Of a DNA stretch of 64,000 nt, positions 51,691-62,570 are shown in pieces; position 1 is the stretch's first letter, and every line of letters begins with the position of its first letter. The stretch comes from Odontocerum albicorne (Eukaryota > Arthropoda > Insecta > Trichoptera > Odontoceridae). The notes beneath the pieces are model-generated. The model was not told the DNA's origin, made no database searches, and saw only the letters and a list, made by a program, of their open reading frames with translations. A program made the position numbers and the translations under genes. The stretch is taken from the NCBI GenBank assembly GCA_949825065.1, contig OX463864.1:14025327-14089326 (forward strand), read 5' to 3'.

Positions 51691-52199
51691 AAATGAAAAA
51701 AACTATGAATTTATCAAAGGCTTCGCCTTTATTTTGGGCAATTCAATATTACAAAATTTAACAATAAGTTATTTTGTTATTTCACTTATGACATTAATTC
51801 CCAGTACACGTGTTTCTACCTCCTACCCCGGAGCATCATTCCGCCTGAAGAGAGACTCGATAAAAAAGTAATTTATTGTTGAGTATTCTAAAAAACTAGA
51901 AATTTATAGCTCTATTCCGTAACACTGGTAACCTCAACAACTCCATGAATGCCTATTGTGGGCAAATGTTGTTAAATAATACCGAATTCGGATAAAAGCA
52001 GCCGTTTTTTGGTTCGTGCCTAACGGTCTTACTATAATATAAAAACTGACAAATATAATATGCAAAACAGACTCAACACACAAAATATTTTTTGTTTATG
52101 TAAAATATCGTTAAAACATAAACGAATCGTGTGTATGTAAAACCATTAAGCCTTTTAAATAGGTACTTTATTGAATGTTCTATACAAGTCCATTCAAAG
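51691..52199. other. Unassigned spacer
   Basis: No feature recognised. Confidence 0.45.
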
Positions 52200-52590
52200 C
52201 GACGTGATGTTTCCTTCATTATCTCAGAGGTGCATGGTCGTGCGGTGGACTTCCGTACGAAAGGTCATTGGTTTAACCCCGCGCTGTGCTTCTCCCGTCG
52301 AATAATACAGCTTTTTTTTTCGCCTAGTGTTCGGGGGTATAAGGATACCTATGACTTCGGTAACATATATTCTTGCAAAAAGAGAAGAAAAAATCTGGCG
52401 TATTCCGATAGTCTCACTTCGGTGTGCCATCGGATCCAGTACATCGGTGAGGCTGGTGAGTTTGCTGGTTAGCAACGACTCACTTAAAAATAAAACAAAC
52501 TAAACAGCACAGCTTCGTTTTCCGACTGAATTGACCATGGCATGGATAGGGGATCCTCGAATGCTAGACCCAACAATGCCAACGATTATA
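52200..52590 (+). mobile_element. SINE-B, full length
   Basis: tRNA-like head gaggtgcatggtcgtgcggt ggacttccgtacgaaaggtc, B-box-like ttggtttaaccccgcgctg, gtgcttctcccgtcgaataa, cgggggtataaggatacct, A-rich linker, attccgatagtctcacttcg gtgtgccatcggatccag, gctggtgagtttgctgg, caacgactcacttaaaa, cacagcttcgttttccgact, gcatggataggggatcctc. About 390 bp, longest copy in the window. Confidence 0.8.
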
Positions 52591-52638
52591 TATTATCAGA
52601 ACAGGTAAAATGTGAGTTCAATCATTTTGTATATACTA

Positions 52639-53348
52639 CCTTGATCAAAAAGTTTTAGAACTTAATTCATAAAATCGAAAATACAAGTTTATTTATCAGA
52701 ATCGATATGGTCTCCTTCAAAGTACTCCCCATCGACTGCAACGCACTTACGCCAGCGCTTGATCCAATCCTCGAAACACCGCTGGTACTCAATTTTCGGT
52801 ATGTCCATCGGAGCCGTCTTCGATTTTTTCATGACACCAGGTTTTGCAGCGACACGTCTGAGGCCCAAATCATTAACCAAAATGTCTTGAGCGGATCCAT
52901 AAGCAATGTTCAAGTCCTCTGCCAGCTCTCTGATGGTCAATTTGCGGTTTTCGGCCAACATTTCTTTGATTTTATCGATGTTTTCATCGGTTTTCGACTG
53001 CCACTGCGTTCGTAATCCTCGACCGACTCACAACCACTTCTGAAGCGTTCGTGCCACCGAAAAACACTTCTCCAACATTTCCAAGGTCTGCGGACCGTTA
53101 AATCCGTTTTTCAAACAAAATTTAATGCAAACTCGTTGATGCCATTTTCAAACTTGTAAAAAATCGAAAACACGCACAAAGTTAGATGTACTCAGTACAG
53201 CGTAACTTTTACAAATGTCAAGCTATGAAGCTGAAATTTGGAGGGAAGTGTCAATGATAGATGTGGTAACCTAACAAAATAAAAATAATTCCAATCGGGT
53301 GACTGACAGCGCCACACGGTGGCCGGTCCTAAAACTTTTTGATCAAGG
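52639..53348 (-). mobile_element. mariner derivative lacking the catalytic core
   Basis: Perfect 20-bp ends ccttgatcaaaaagttttag, TA on both sides (52637, 53349), 710 bp. The minus-strand frame 52961-52689 joins the second HTH (NRKLTIRELAEDLNIAYGSA, QDILVNDLGLRRVAAK) to the last residues (YQRCFEDWIKRWRKCVAVDG, EYFEGDHIDSDK). The whole D, D, D domain between is deleted. The first HTH is in another frame. Confidence 0.9.
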
Positions 53349-53552
53349 TATATATTACGTCCAAACAAACAATGAGAACGATTCATAGCATGAGTTAATT
53401 TGTAATATTTAGGAATAAGCTTTGTATTTTGAACTGAAAGATGAGTTCGATCTAGTGGATGCTAGCCATATCATGATCTAGTGGATGCTAGCTTTTTCCC
53501 ATAAAATATCATTGACATGACTCATACAAATTTACAAAGAAAAAGAAGTACA

Positions 53553-53645
53553 ATATCGGCGGGAAGTAATACACATCGGGTTTAAGAAAGAGACTGTCGG
53601 CCATAATCGGCTAACTTCAGCTTTGTAGAGCGTCGTCTCTATCAT
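53553..53645. mobile_element. Single arm of the 54749-type inverted-repeat element
   Basis: cggcgggaagtaatacacat cg, then after about 40 unrelated bases tttgtagagcgtcgtctcta tc. The same two blocks are contiguous in each arm at 54749. A decayed or interrupted arm. Confidence 0.6.
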
Positions 53646-53649
53646 TCAC

Positions 53650-53858
53650 AGACCAGGCTTAAGTTCTAATCACTTCATTCCGTATTGTCATACATTTGTA
53701 CCTCATTTATATTTCAGTCTTGTTTCACTCCATCCATCGTTTGTACTAAAATACTGTTGTGGGACTATCATCTCTGCCGATTTTGATACTGTCCGATTCG
53801 AGTATGTATATACAGTTTTAGTGACCATATGTAAATACTCGAATCGGACAGTATCAAA
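53650..53858 (-). mobile_element. LINE-a piece ending in a palindrome
   Basis: cttaagttctaatcacttca, ttccgtattgtcatacattt, ctactgttgtggac-like and gccgattttgatactgtccg are LINE-a reverse code. The last 23 bp (53782-53804) recur inverted at 53836-53858, so a scrap of the same element lies in the other direction. Confidence 0.75.
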
Positions 53859-54339
53859 CATTGGATTTTTTTCGTATCACTACACGCCGTTCGATATCTC
53901 ATGGTAATCATGATTATCAGTATCGAAGAAACAACCAAGAAAAAGAAAATGTGGATTATTATAGTTTTAATTATGAAAATAAGATGGCTCCGTGGTCCAA
54001 CAGTCCCTCCGTTATCTGGCAGGGGTATTCTACAAATATTATTTGGTGTGTGTCTGTAAAATACGGGTGGTGGTTCCCGTGTACATAACTTAAGTGAGCC
54101 TGGCATTAGGAGTTGTAAAAAGTTTCAAAATTTCAAACTTTAACCGTAAAACACTCGCCGGGTAGTACGAGTTCGAATCTAGCAGGGGAGCAGAACCAAT
54201 ATGGTGAAACAGGCTTCAAATTGTACGTTAGCATGCAAAAAGGATCATAATTTTTTCTAATCTGAGATAGTTGAGGAAATACCTTGCCCCTTTAGACTCG
54301 TGTGGTCCACAAATGCTTCAAGACGTAAAATTTATATAT
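53859..54339. other. Unassigned; possible SINE remnants
   Basis: ggctccgtggtccaacagt (53985) and gagttcgaatctagcagg (54168) look like A and B boxes but are too far apart for one head. No gene. Confidence 0.35.
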
Positions 54340-54605
54340 CAACACGCCATTTCCCTGTCGGGCTAGACAGATAGGACAGATCGCCAGACTTTCCTATATC
54401 TTTTTTTTTTTTTACCTGGCGATTTTATTGCCATGTGGCAATCTCTTCCAACCAACCATAAATATGTTTTTATCTTCTACATCTAAATACCTACTCGTAC
54501 AACTTCTACGATTTGTCTGACTTTCTAAGTTGCCTTTTTCCAGAATAGCATTAATTTGATCCAACCATACTTTCCTTAGTCTACTAAGTATCCACTCACA
54601 TTTGC
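54340..54605 (-). mobile_element. LINE-a piece with a SINE/LINE-b tail inserted
   Basis: LINE-a: cacgccatttccctgtcggg, gatcgccagactttcctata ... tcttctac, cttctacgatttgtctgact, tttgatccaaccatactttc. Inside, at about 54405-54475, lies a 5'-truncated tail ending in poly-A (plus: poly-T, ttgccatgtggcaatctctt ccaaccaacc), with tatctt on both sides. Confidence 0.75.
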
Positions 54606-54715
54606 ATCCTTAGGCGTAGGCATATTATCGACAATCTGTCGGTGATTCTCAGGTCTTCGAGCATTGAGGCGTTAGTTCGCCTTGATGTCCGTGGAATTAG
54701 TAACATCCTTAAAAA
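54606..54715 (-). mobile_element. LINE-f fragment
   Basis: cattatcgacaatctgtcgg tgattctcaggtcttcgagc, cgttagttcgccttgatgtc cgtggaat: reverse of IPWT-like...RTNA...EDLRITDRLST, the segment just upstream of the HIARR motif seen at 21560. Confidence 0.7.
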
Positions 54716-54748
54716 AATACACGCGGTAAAATTACAAACATACATTCA

Positions 54749-54903
54749 AGTACCCAGCGGTAAGTAATACACATCGTTTGTAGAGCGTCGTCTCTGTCGC
54801 ACTATACGCTAACCGCATCGTGACTACGATACCGAACTGTTAGCGCATCGTGCGACAGAGACGACGCCCTACAAATGATGTGTATTACTTACCGCCGGGT
54901 ACT
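54749..54903. mobile_element. MITE-like element with 51-bp arms
   Basis: 155 bp. Arms acccagcggtaagtaataca catc... gcgtcgtctctgtcgcac and its reverse complement differ at 3 of 51 positions. The 47-bp loop has a further cgctaac / gttagcg pair. The outermost agtaccc / gggtact also pair. No target duplication identified, so the superfamily is unknown. Confidence 0.85.
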
Positions 54904-55639
54904 GTACGTACATATCACTCGACAAAATGTTTTGTTCCATTTTCAAATTGTTGCAACTAACTTTTTGTACAATTTTTGAATAACAAAGTAGTCAATATGG
55001 ACATAGTATAGATTTTCATGTGGAATTGTCTAATTACAGGAGTGAAGTGAAGAAGTTGTACTTGGGATGAATTGATTGAATTGTAAGGATTTGCTTTATT
55101 GTGTTGTTCGACTTCTACTATTTTTTTTCCTATAGTATAACATAACATCGCTCACATGACAATGTTAAATTATATATAATATATGTTGTTTTCTCAATAT
55201 TTGTATCAAAAAGTCATTTGGTCGTTGAAATAAGATAAATAAATAAATAATAAATATCATCATGCCGCGTCCTTTGCGGGATAGGCAGAGAGAGTCTGAC
55301 TGTTAAATAAAAACAATATTCAAATATGATTCAACTACGATTACGATTTAAAAAGTGGGGAAAAGGTTCGCCACCCCTGAGATACGATAGATCGTTAACA
55401 TGAACACTTTCACGGGGGAGAACGGGATCCGAACATTGGATTAAACCTTGAGAGCCAAAAACTTTACCCGGGATATGTGTGGATGGGGTTCATTATTATC
55501 TGCACACCTCCCCTTCTCTATAGGGGCAGTTACTAATTGTTTCCCAAGTTATTTTAATTATATTATTACTAGACGATCTCTGAGACTTGCTCTGGTTGTT
55601 TGTTTTACAGGTCTTTCCAAATTTATGATCATATATGAA
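54904..55639. other. Unassigned; LINE-a tail scrap
   Basis: catcatgccgcgtcctttgc gggataggcagagagagtct at 55258-55300 is a LINE-a 3' end on the minus strand. 55440-55640 may be the upstream, coding-side part of the LINE-i copy, but no motif is clear. Confidence 0.45.
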
Positions 55640-55945
55640 CACTACACCTAAAGCCGAATGTGTTGCTATCACATATCGGAAGACCCACAAAGATTTATTT
55701 TTAGCTCGTATTTCCTTGGTAAGTTTTCTGCGGTTTACTAACTAAATGGGATTTTCTAGAAAAAAAATCTAAAATACCTAATATAATGGCCGCAAGTACT
55801 ACCTTCCTATCATTACGCTTAACTTATATACATATTTAATTTGTAATATTTTTAATCTGTCAACAATAGTGGGTTCGAATCCTGAGCAGGAACTTGATTG
55901 AGGAGAGTTTACTCTCTAAACGGCGCTACATAAATTGTCCTTTCG
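55640..55945 (+). mobile_element. LINE-i 3' UTR, lacking the mariner
   Basis: cacctaaagccgaatgtgtt gctatcacatatcggaagac, ctgcggtttactaac, agtactaccttcctatcatt acgcttaac, ttatatacatatttaatttg, aatctgtcaacaatagtggg ttcgaatcc, gcgctacataaattg. Continuous where the 34376-35520 copy has its mariner insertion. Confidence 0.75.
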
Positions 55946-56007
55946 TTATTATTTCCACCGCTCTGGCAGACCGTTGAAGACTGTCCATAGACAATATTGT
56001 TTTATTT

Positions 56008-56185
56008 TATACTTTCGTTGCATAGTGACGGGTTTATTTCCATGTAGCAATATTTTCCAATCAACCGAAATATGTTCAATAGGCCTTAAGGGAAAACCTT
56101 GCTATAACCTTTTTTTTTTAATAAATTCCATTCCAAATGTAATCGAACCCGTAACCCCCGGAATGGAATACAGGTGTCTTATCAA
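56008..56185 (-). mobile_element. SINE-A
   Basis: Minus strand: B box gggttcgattacatttgg, head gataagacacctgtattcc without A box, middle ttttcccttaaggcctattg, tail cggttgattggaaaatattg. Confidence 0.75.
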
Positions 56186-56525
56186 CACGCCATCGTCATT
56201 GCTGGGACTTGTAAGTCGAGCATACCCTCGCCAATCAATTAAGTCTGAAAGCGAAGCTGTGCTGTGGACTTTTTTCCCCTTTAAGTGAATGAGCCGTTGC
56301 ACACCAGCAAACTCACTGGCGATGGATCCGATGGTACACCGAAGTAAGACGATCGGAACACTTCTTTTTTTTTTCAAATAGATATAACGAAAGTTAAAGG
56401 TATCCTTATACCCTCGAATACTAGGCGGAAAAAATGCCCGTGCCATTCGAGGGGAGTAGCACAGCGCGGGGCTCGAACCGGCGACCTTCCGCACGGAAGT
56501 CCGGTGCGTGTTCTTATCAACTAAG
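56180..56525 (-). mobile_element. SINE-B
   Basis: Minus strand: ttccgtgcggaaggtcgccg, gttcgagccccgcgctgtg, ctactcccctcgaatggcac, gagggtataaggatacctt, A-run, gatcgtcttacttcggtgta, ccatcggatccatcgccagt, gagtttgctggtgtgcaacg, cacagcacagcttcgctttc, gacttacaagtcccagcaat. Confidence 0.8.
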
Positions 56526-56699
56526 CTAGAGATGTCATCAGTATTTAGCGGAGTTACTCGGGATGTACGAGTAAGGCTATTTGCAGCTGACTGGGTTCGA
56601 CAGAGGGAATTCGTGGCCTACGCCAGCCCTATGTTTAAGCGATTTAAAGTTCAAATATTATAATTTATACGAATTATACAAAATAATTTATAACAGTTT

Positions 56700-56800
56700 C
56701 ATTATCAATTATATCATTCACTCGATCCAACCACACTCCTTCATGTTTCTCTAAAACGCCTTCCACTCACATTCCCAATATACATTTGATTAATTTGGTA
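56700..56800 (-). mobile_element. LINE-a scrap
   Basis: tatcattcactcgatccaac cacactccttcatgtttctc taaaacgccttccactcac: reverse of W-L-D-x-V and the upstream RGRPR region. Confidence 0.65.
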
Positions 56801-57509
56801 GAAGAGAATGTTGTATCGCAGTCACACTTTCAAAAATATCTGCACTATGAATGCGAATATACTGAAAACTGTTATATAAATTTAAAAAATAAACTATTAA
56901 AAAAAAACTTGAAATGAAACAATATACGTGTAAACCATTTAATGTTGTGTAACCCGTTAATTGTTGACAAATATAAGAAAAGTGAAGAACACGATTAAAA
57001 ACGTGTCATATGTCCCAGATCAGTATCCGATAAACAGCACCAGGGTGAGTTTAGCTAAGCTAGTAAAGGAAAAAAAAAACAAAGTATATAAATCGGTAAT
57101 TTGGCCCGCCTTGGAGAAATAAATACTCTCAGTATTTTGCTACTTGGTTTAACTGAACTGTGTTATATTTTATCTCTTTCGTTCATTTATTTAGAATGAT
57201 AGTTGAAAAGAGAGAGATAAAACAGCTCAGTTCAAGAGATTATGATTTGATTATTTCCTTTACGGGATGAGGTACGTAAATGTAGGGTGACCATGAATAT
57301 AAATAATAAATTATCAATATAATGACGAGTAATAAAAATTAAATATAAAATATTAGTATTCGCATTTGATAAACGTGCATTTCTTTTAAAATTTTCATAG
57401 CATAAGCTTACTGTGATTGCGCTTTTAGAATATCTTAATGCATGTAATCAACATATCATTAATTTCTCATTAGCTGGTATAACTCAAAAATGGGTTAGCA
57501 AAAAACATG
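56801..57509. other. Unassigned spacer
   Basis: AT-rich. Two ctcagttcaagagattatg / ttaactgaactgtgtt-type strings make a weak inverted repeat at 57150-57240 (taaaacagctcag / ctgaactgtgttatatttta with agagagataaaa / tttatctctttcgt). Confidence 0.45.
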
Positions 57510-57925
57510 ATCAACACTGGAGAAAGTTATCGTCGTTGCTGGGCCTCAGAATCGAGGATCCCCTCACCGTTCCAACGTCAATTCTGTTGGAAAGCGCAGC
57601 TATGTGCTGAGGAGTTTTTCCTGTCTTCTTTTTTCTTCTCATCTTTAAGTGAGCGATCCATTGCAGCCCAGCAAACTCAACGGCCACACCGGTGCACTGC
57701 ATCCGATGGCACACCTGAAGTGAGACGATCGGAGATCACTACTGCATGTTTTTTTTTTTTTTTTTAATAATATAACCGAAATCATATGTATCCTTAGACT
57801 TTCGACTACAAGGTGGAAAATGCCTGTGTCATTTGAAGGCAGTACCACAGCGGGGGGTTCGAACCGGCGACACTCCACACGGAAATCCAGTGCGTTACCG
57901 TACGGCCATACACCTCAAGTGTTCC
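57510..57925 (-). mobile_element. SINE-B
   Basis: Minus strand: head ggtgtatggccgtacggtaa cgcactggatttccgtgtgg, B box cgccggttcgaacccccc, body and long A-run (57749-57767), tcggtg-like middle reversed at 57690, 3' end with ggaacggtgaggggatcctc. Head A-box-like tggccgtacgg is clearest here. Confidence 0.8.
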
Positions 57926-58499
57926 GCTAAAAAAGGACGTTAAGTGGAGAAAGTATTGCTGGTATAATAAAAAAATAATATTAATCCAAGAGCTATCTAA
58001 ACCCGACATTTTTCAATCTGGGAATCTAAACGTACATTTGAGCTTTTGTAGACGATTTTATAACGACAATGGATTGAATTAGTTCAGAGGTGAGAGGAGA
58101 TTCCGGGAATAAAAAGATCGTAGGTTCTCAAAAAAGGGATACGATATGGTTTGGCTACAATGAGATAATGAATTGCGAAAAACAAATATACAGATCAAAT
58201 CTCATTATAACAAAAAAAATTGCTAAATCGAACGAACGTATATAAAATAATATAGAATATATCAGGTTGTTCCATAAGTCTTTGCGTTTTTTTTCTTAAA
58301 TTTGCTTAAATCTATAACTTTTTGTCAAGTAAAGAGATTTTTAAAATTATTTCGATGTTCAACAGTCCTCGTGTCAGTGGTGCTCTTTAGTAACGCGATA
58401 TTTTTTTTTCCATATTTTCAACACCAAATCAACAATGGCATTGGATATAAAGAACCTCAGTTACGCTTTATGAGTTTCAAGTTTAACATATTGTTACAA
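57926..58499. other. Unassigned; mariner-like terminus at 58262
   Basis: tatcaggttgttccataagt ctttgcg resembles a mariner end following TA. No transposase code follows and the other end is not found. Confidence 0.4.
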
Positions 58500-58734
58500 C
58501 GGCAGATAAAAACATTTGTAATGCAATGTGTAGAAGTATGTCTGAAATTAGTTGAAAGTGTGGAAGAGATAAATCGAAGAAACAGTGGAAGGAGATAGAT
58601 GGAGAAATTTTAACTGAGGGAAAGGTAAGAAGAATGAGGAAAAGCTATGATGTTTCTCTTTCTTGTTCTACTCTCTCTCTCTCCATAACCCAAAAAGGGC
58701 AAAGCGTAATAATGTATGTACGTATAATAATAAT
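58500..58734 (+). mobile_element. Probable LINE-a C-terminal remnant
   Basis: gaaattttaactgagggaaa ggtaagaagaatgagg (E-I-L-T-E-G-K-V-R-R-M-R) fits the LINE-a D-I-L-x-E-G-K-V-R-S segment. A ctctctctctct run and a tail-like gcgtaataatgtatgtacg follow. Confidence 0.5.
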
Positions 58735-59155
58735 AATAATAATCAATGGCACTACAGCCCATTGTGGGCCCCGGCCTCCTCCAGCAGTCGTCGCCATTCC
58801 CTCCTATCCTGGGATGCATTCCTCCAGTCCCTGATGCCAATCACGCTTGTATCACTCTGCACCCCATCCATCCACCTGAGCTTTGGTCTACCCACGCTAC
58901 GTCTTCCTTGGGGCTTGGAAAAGAGTACCTTGTTAGGCATTCTCTCTTCTCCCATTCTTGCTACATGCCCCACCCAACGTAGCCTTCCAATTTTGATGTA
59001 TTTTATAATGTTGGGCTCTTTGTATATGCTGTATAACTCCTCATTATATCTCACTCTCCAAGATCCATTTTCCTGTATGGGTCCGAATATTTTTCTGAGT
59101 ATTTTCCTTTCAAATATTAGAAGGGAAGGTATGTACGTATACTTGTTACTAATTT
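58735..59155 (-). mobile_element. LINE-c, RTE-type 3' end
   Basis: Minus frame 59054-58752 (100 codons): IKIGRLRWVGHVARMGEERM, PNKVLFSKPQGRRSVGRPKL, RWMDGV, WRNASQDRREWRRLLEEAGA. Upstream, in another frame, an IFGPIQENG stretch. The 3' end is a short UTR and (att)n (plus 58727-58742), as in RTE elements. No stop inside the last 100 codons, so relatively young. Confidence 0.9.
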
Positions 59156-59739
59156 TCCATAATCTTTTATTATGTCCTTAGTTCAATCTGTAGATAATAC
59201 CAATTCAATTGATGACTCAAGAGTTATAAAACGCAGTATCTTAAATACCGCGTTAATACTGTTTTCAATATAAATGACAAGAAAGTCGGATAAGGAAGGC
59301 GTTATTTATTAATAAAACAAAATGTCACATTCATTTTGCAATAGCCGTATCATATTATCGGAAATATGATATATTATATTATCAGTGGAAATACTTTCTC
59401 TCTCCATCTCCGTCTCATCCACAGTCTTCCTCCATCTCCCTTCTCTCGATCCTCGTCCTTGTACCTTTGCGACACCTTAATTCATATCGAATTCTTGCCG
59501 TGGAAGAAGTAGGGCCGAAATTAAATTATTAATGTCAACCCCTGACAGTAGCAAGCAAGAGAGATCGTCTTCCGCTGTCTGACTTATTCGGATATTGCAG
59601 GGGTAATAAACATTTTTTAATCCAAGAATTAGTAGCCAAGAATACGTAACTGTGTTTTTTTAAATCTTTGAAATATTGATTCCTATAAATCAATTGTATT
59701 GAATGGTGTATTAGTTATTTTATGTAAAACTTATTCTCC
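59156..59739. other. Unassigned spacer
   Basis: (ct)-rich tctctccatctccgtctcat block at 59396-59455; otherwise nothing. Confidence 0.45.
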
Positions 59740-59950
59740 CCGCTCTTGGCCGAAATTATTCCTAGCCTTCCTCACCCCCCAGCCTCCAACCGTTGAAGTG
59801 TCTATATCGGTACCAGTTTGAACAGCATTTAGTCTTGTTTGCGCTCCCCTGAAGATGAGGTGAAAACCTTGAAACCGGTAGGGTTATACCGTCACAAAAA
59901 AGTGGAATAAACAGTGTTTGTTAAAAATAAATTACAATAAAACTTATTCA
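59740..59950 (+). mobile_element. PLE-1 3' region
   Basis: Coding end (cgctcttggccgaaattatt, matching P-L-L-A-E-I at 61300) then ctcccctgaagatgaggtga, aaaccttgaaaccggtaggg, ttataccgtcac, gtggaataaacagtgtttgt. Truncated before the ccacaatgtt end. Confidence 0.8.
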
Positions 59951-60699
59951 AATTAGGATAAGATTCAATACTGAAAATTATATTTCGTAGCAGATACAGA
60001 GAAATACACTACTAATTCAAGATTATTTTGGAGGATATCGATACGTTATCTTTTGATGTTTAAGTTTAACTGTGTTAAGTTAAGGACACTTAAGCGTCGT
60101 TTATTTTGTTAATAAATAAATAAATTCGGTTGCTAATTAGCCGTTAAAAGGGCATTATTTAATAGAAAGACACATAAAATAAAAAACAAACAAAAAATGG
60201 AATATGAAACAAAACCATAAATTTTAGCATGCAGCTTATCTCTATTGAGCAATTTTATAAAAAAAATATTGAAACGAACATTTTTCCACACAAAATGGTG
60301 TTATAATGTAAATTAAATTCGGACGTGGTATATTTTTTGCTTTAAGCCTTTTAAAGCAAATAAATAATATCAGTCTCGTAATAAAATTTAACACAGTGAA
60401 AATTTTAATATTTTTTATTAAATTATGTACAGAACGGATTTTGACACTCGTCATCTTCCAAAGCGGGTTTTGAATCTTGACGATTAATTTCAGCACTTTG
60501 TAAGAGTGCATCAACAAATAAAACTTTTATTCTAAGACATACTCATTGAAATATCAATAAAATTTTGCTGTATTATAAATTTAATAACGAAAAATCGAAG
60601 TGTATAAAATATTCCGAATGTGCCATAAACGGTCCGCGGGTCAATGGTTTCGCATCGCCGTGCTATTGTGTTTCCCAAACTGTTTTATGGGGAAAACTT
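59951..60699. other. Unassigned AT-rich spacer
   Basis: No frame above 91 codons and no motif. Confidence 0.45.
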
Positions 60700-61219
60700 A
60701 TTTTTATGGTTATATTTTGGCGTTCATAAATAAAGTCGATTGTAAAGGGGAAAGAAAATTTAAAACATACATAAAATAAACACAACAATAGAAAAAGGTT
60801 TCGGTTCGAAGTACGTATTCACGAATCGGAAATATTTTGCATTTCAATGAGTAACAATGTACAATGGATATTTCGCGATTTGAGAATGAATCGTTTTTAG
60901 TACGTGTGGTTATCTCGGTCATATCCGACCAACAATGTAATATTATACGACAAATACAACATATGAAAGGGAGTAAGAAAGATTGGTAGAACAACGAAAT
61001 ATGAAATGTGTGGCGATTTTTAGTACGTGTGGTTATCTGTGGTTTTTTATCTGCTGTGTGATTTTTATCTGTGGTGTTTAGTACGTGTATCTGTGATATT
61101 TTATCTGTAGTGTCATTTTTAGTATGTGTGGTGATTTTTAGTACGTGTGGTTTTTTGGTATGTGTGGTGATTTTTAGTAAGTGTGGTTATCTCGATCATA
61201 TCTGACGAATAATGTCATA
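60700..61219 (-). mobile_element. PLE-1 coding remnant with internal duplications
   Basis: 60955-61010 matches 61535-61590 (gaaagggagtaagaaagatt ggtagaacaacgaaat). 60896-60945 recurs at 61176-61215 (agtacgtgtggttatctcgg tcatatcc), and between them gtgtggtgatttttagtacg is repeated several times. So a local duplication with a period of about 280 bp plus a minisatellite. Confidence 0.6.
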
Positions 61220-61730
61220 TTGTTATTTATTTTTACCGATATACACGCTTCAACGGTTGGGGGCTGAGGGGTGAGGGAGGCACGGGACGATTTCGGCCAA
61301 AAGCGGAGAGATTTTTGGGATATAACTGTTCAACAGATATTCGGATCGATGTACTGACTTCGAAATTTCTACGGCCTCTAATCTGTCCAATTTATTTTCG
61401 TTACTACTGATATGTAAGAATTTGGCATCATCGATAGAAAAGGTATGATTTTCACGGTGAAAATGATTAGCTATTTCAGAATTAATTAGAGGATTTAAGA
61501 CGGATGGCGGAAATGTAATATTATGGGAGTGATACAAGATATGGAAGGGAGTAAGAAATATTGATAGAACAACGAAATATGAAATAAGTGGCGATTTTTT
61601 GACATTGGAACATTGTTTTTAGATAGAATGGTCTGCTTCTTAGTGTTAAAGATATGGGTAGCGTGCATAGCTTTAGAAAGCACTTGAAGACTACAATTTT
61701 TGAGAGGTTTTACCAAAATGTATGATGACC
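61220..61730 (-). pseudogene. PLE-1 protein, C-terminal part
   Basis: The minus frame 61537-61250 reads INSEIANHFHRENHTFSIDD, AKFLHISSNENKLDRLEAVE, ISKSVHRSEYLLNSYIPKIS. This is the end of a Penelope-like protein, in the GIY-YIG endonuclease zone (S-x-I-A-x-H ... H-x-F-x-x-x-x-x-K-I/F-L ... E-x-x-E-I). Upstream a second frame (61716-61495) continues with a frameshift. RT motifs are not included. Inactive. Confidence 0.7.
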
Positions 61731-61734
61731 ACTA

Positions 61735-61840
61735 GACTACATCTAAAGCCGAATATGTTACTATCACATATCGGAAGATTTACAAAAAGTTCCATTGTAG
61801 TTCGTCTACAACTTTCTTAACCGCGCTATACTCGTATACA
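61735..61840 (+). mobile_element. LINE-i 3' UTR fragment
   Basis: ctacatctaaagccgaatat gttactatcacatatcggaa gatttac, then gttcgtctacaactttctta. First part of the LINE-i UTR only. Confidence 0.65.
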
Positions 61841-62499
61841 TGTTGGCTTTCGTCGACATTATGAACTTAGGATAGGTCAGCTTGGGGGAGGGCCCAACAT
61901 ATGTTTCAACCCCGACTCAATATCAAGAAAGTATAATTTAATATACTTAATTCATTTGTATGATCTACTTCAACATAAGAATTCATCATACAAACGTGCT
62001 GAAGAGTGTGTCTGGGAGACTATATTGTCTTCGGTCCCAGTATTTATTTTTATCTAAACAAACACTTGCAGGAAATTAATTAAGATTATCACACAAAACA
62101 GTTAATTTATAAATATTAAGGATTAAAATCTACATTAGCAGTGGTCATCTCATGCACAGTTGTGTTATGTCAACAGGTCAGTGAATATCTTACAAATAGT
62201 GTTCAATACACGGAAAAAATACTCAATCTTCAGTCAATTCAGCGTCCATCTCTTAAACTCTCACAGTGCTGAACGAAATATGTCCATATCAGAGTCAGCT
62301 GCCGCACTATATTCTCGAAATATTCAGTAATCGACCCTTTGAGTTAAGATCCACTGGACTAAGCAAGTAATAACCACACGCAAAAACGAGTTTGAAATAT
62401 TGTACTTCCCTACGTAGACAGGCAAAAACACTCGCACACGTTTAATGCGTGAGAGTATTGCAAACTCTTAAAGCAGATTAGGAAATAATGTTTTCTTTT
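61841..62499. other. Unassigned spacer
   Basis: No feature recognised; an imperfect inverted string acactcgcacacgtttaatg cgtgagagt at 62429-62455. Confidence 0.4.
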
Positions 62500-62570
62500 C
62501 TTTTTATTGTAACATCAGGAATCGAATTTGAAACCTCAGCTGGAAAACCAGCATCTTAACAATATTATCA
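62500..62570 (-). mobile_element. SINE-A head, weak
   Basis: aacatcaggaatcgaatttg aaacctcagc...cagcatcttaac: reversed B box and part of the A-box arm. Confidence 0.5.
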
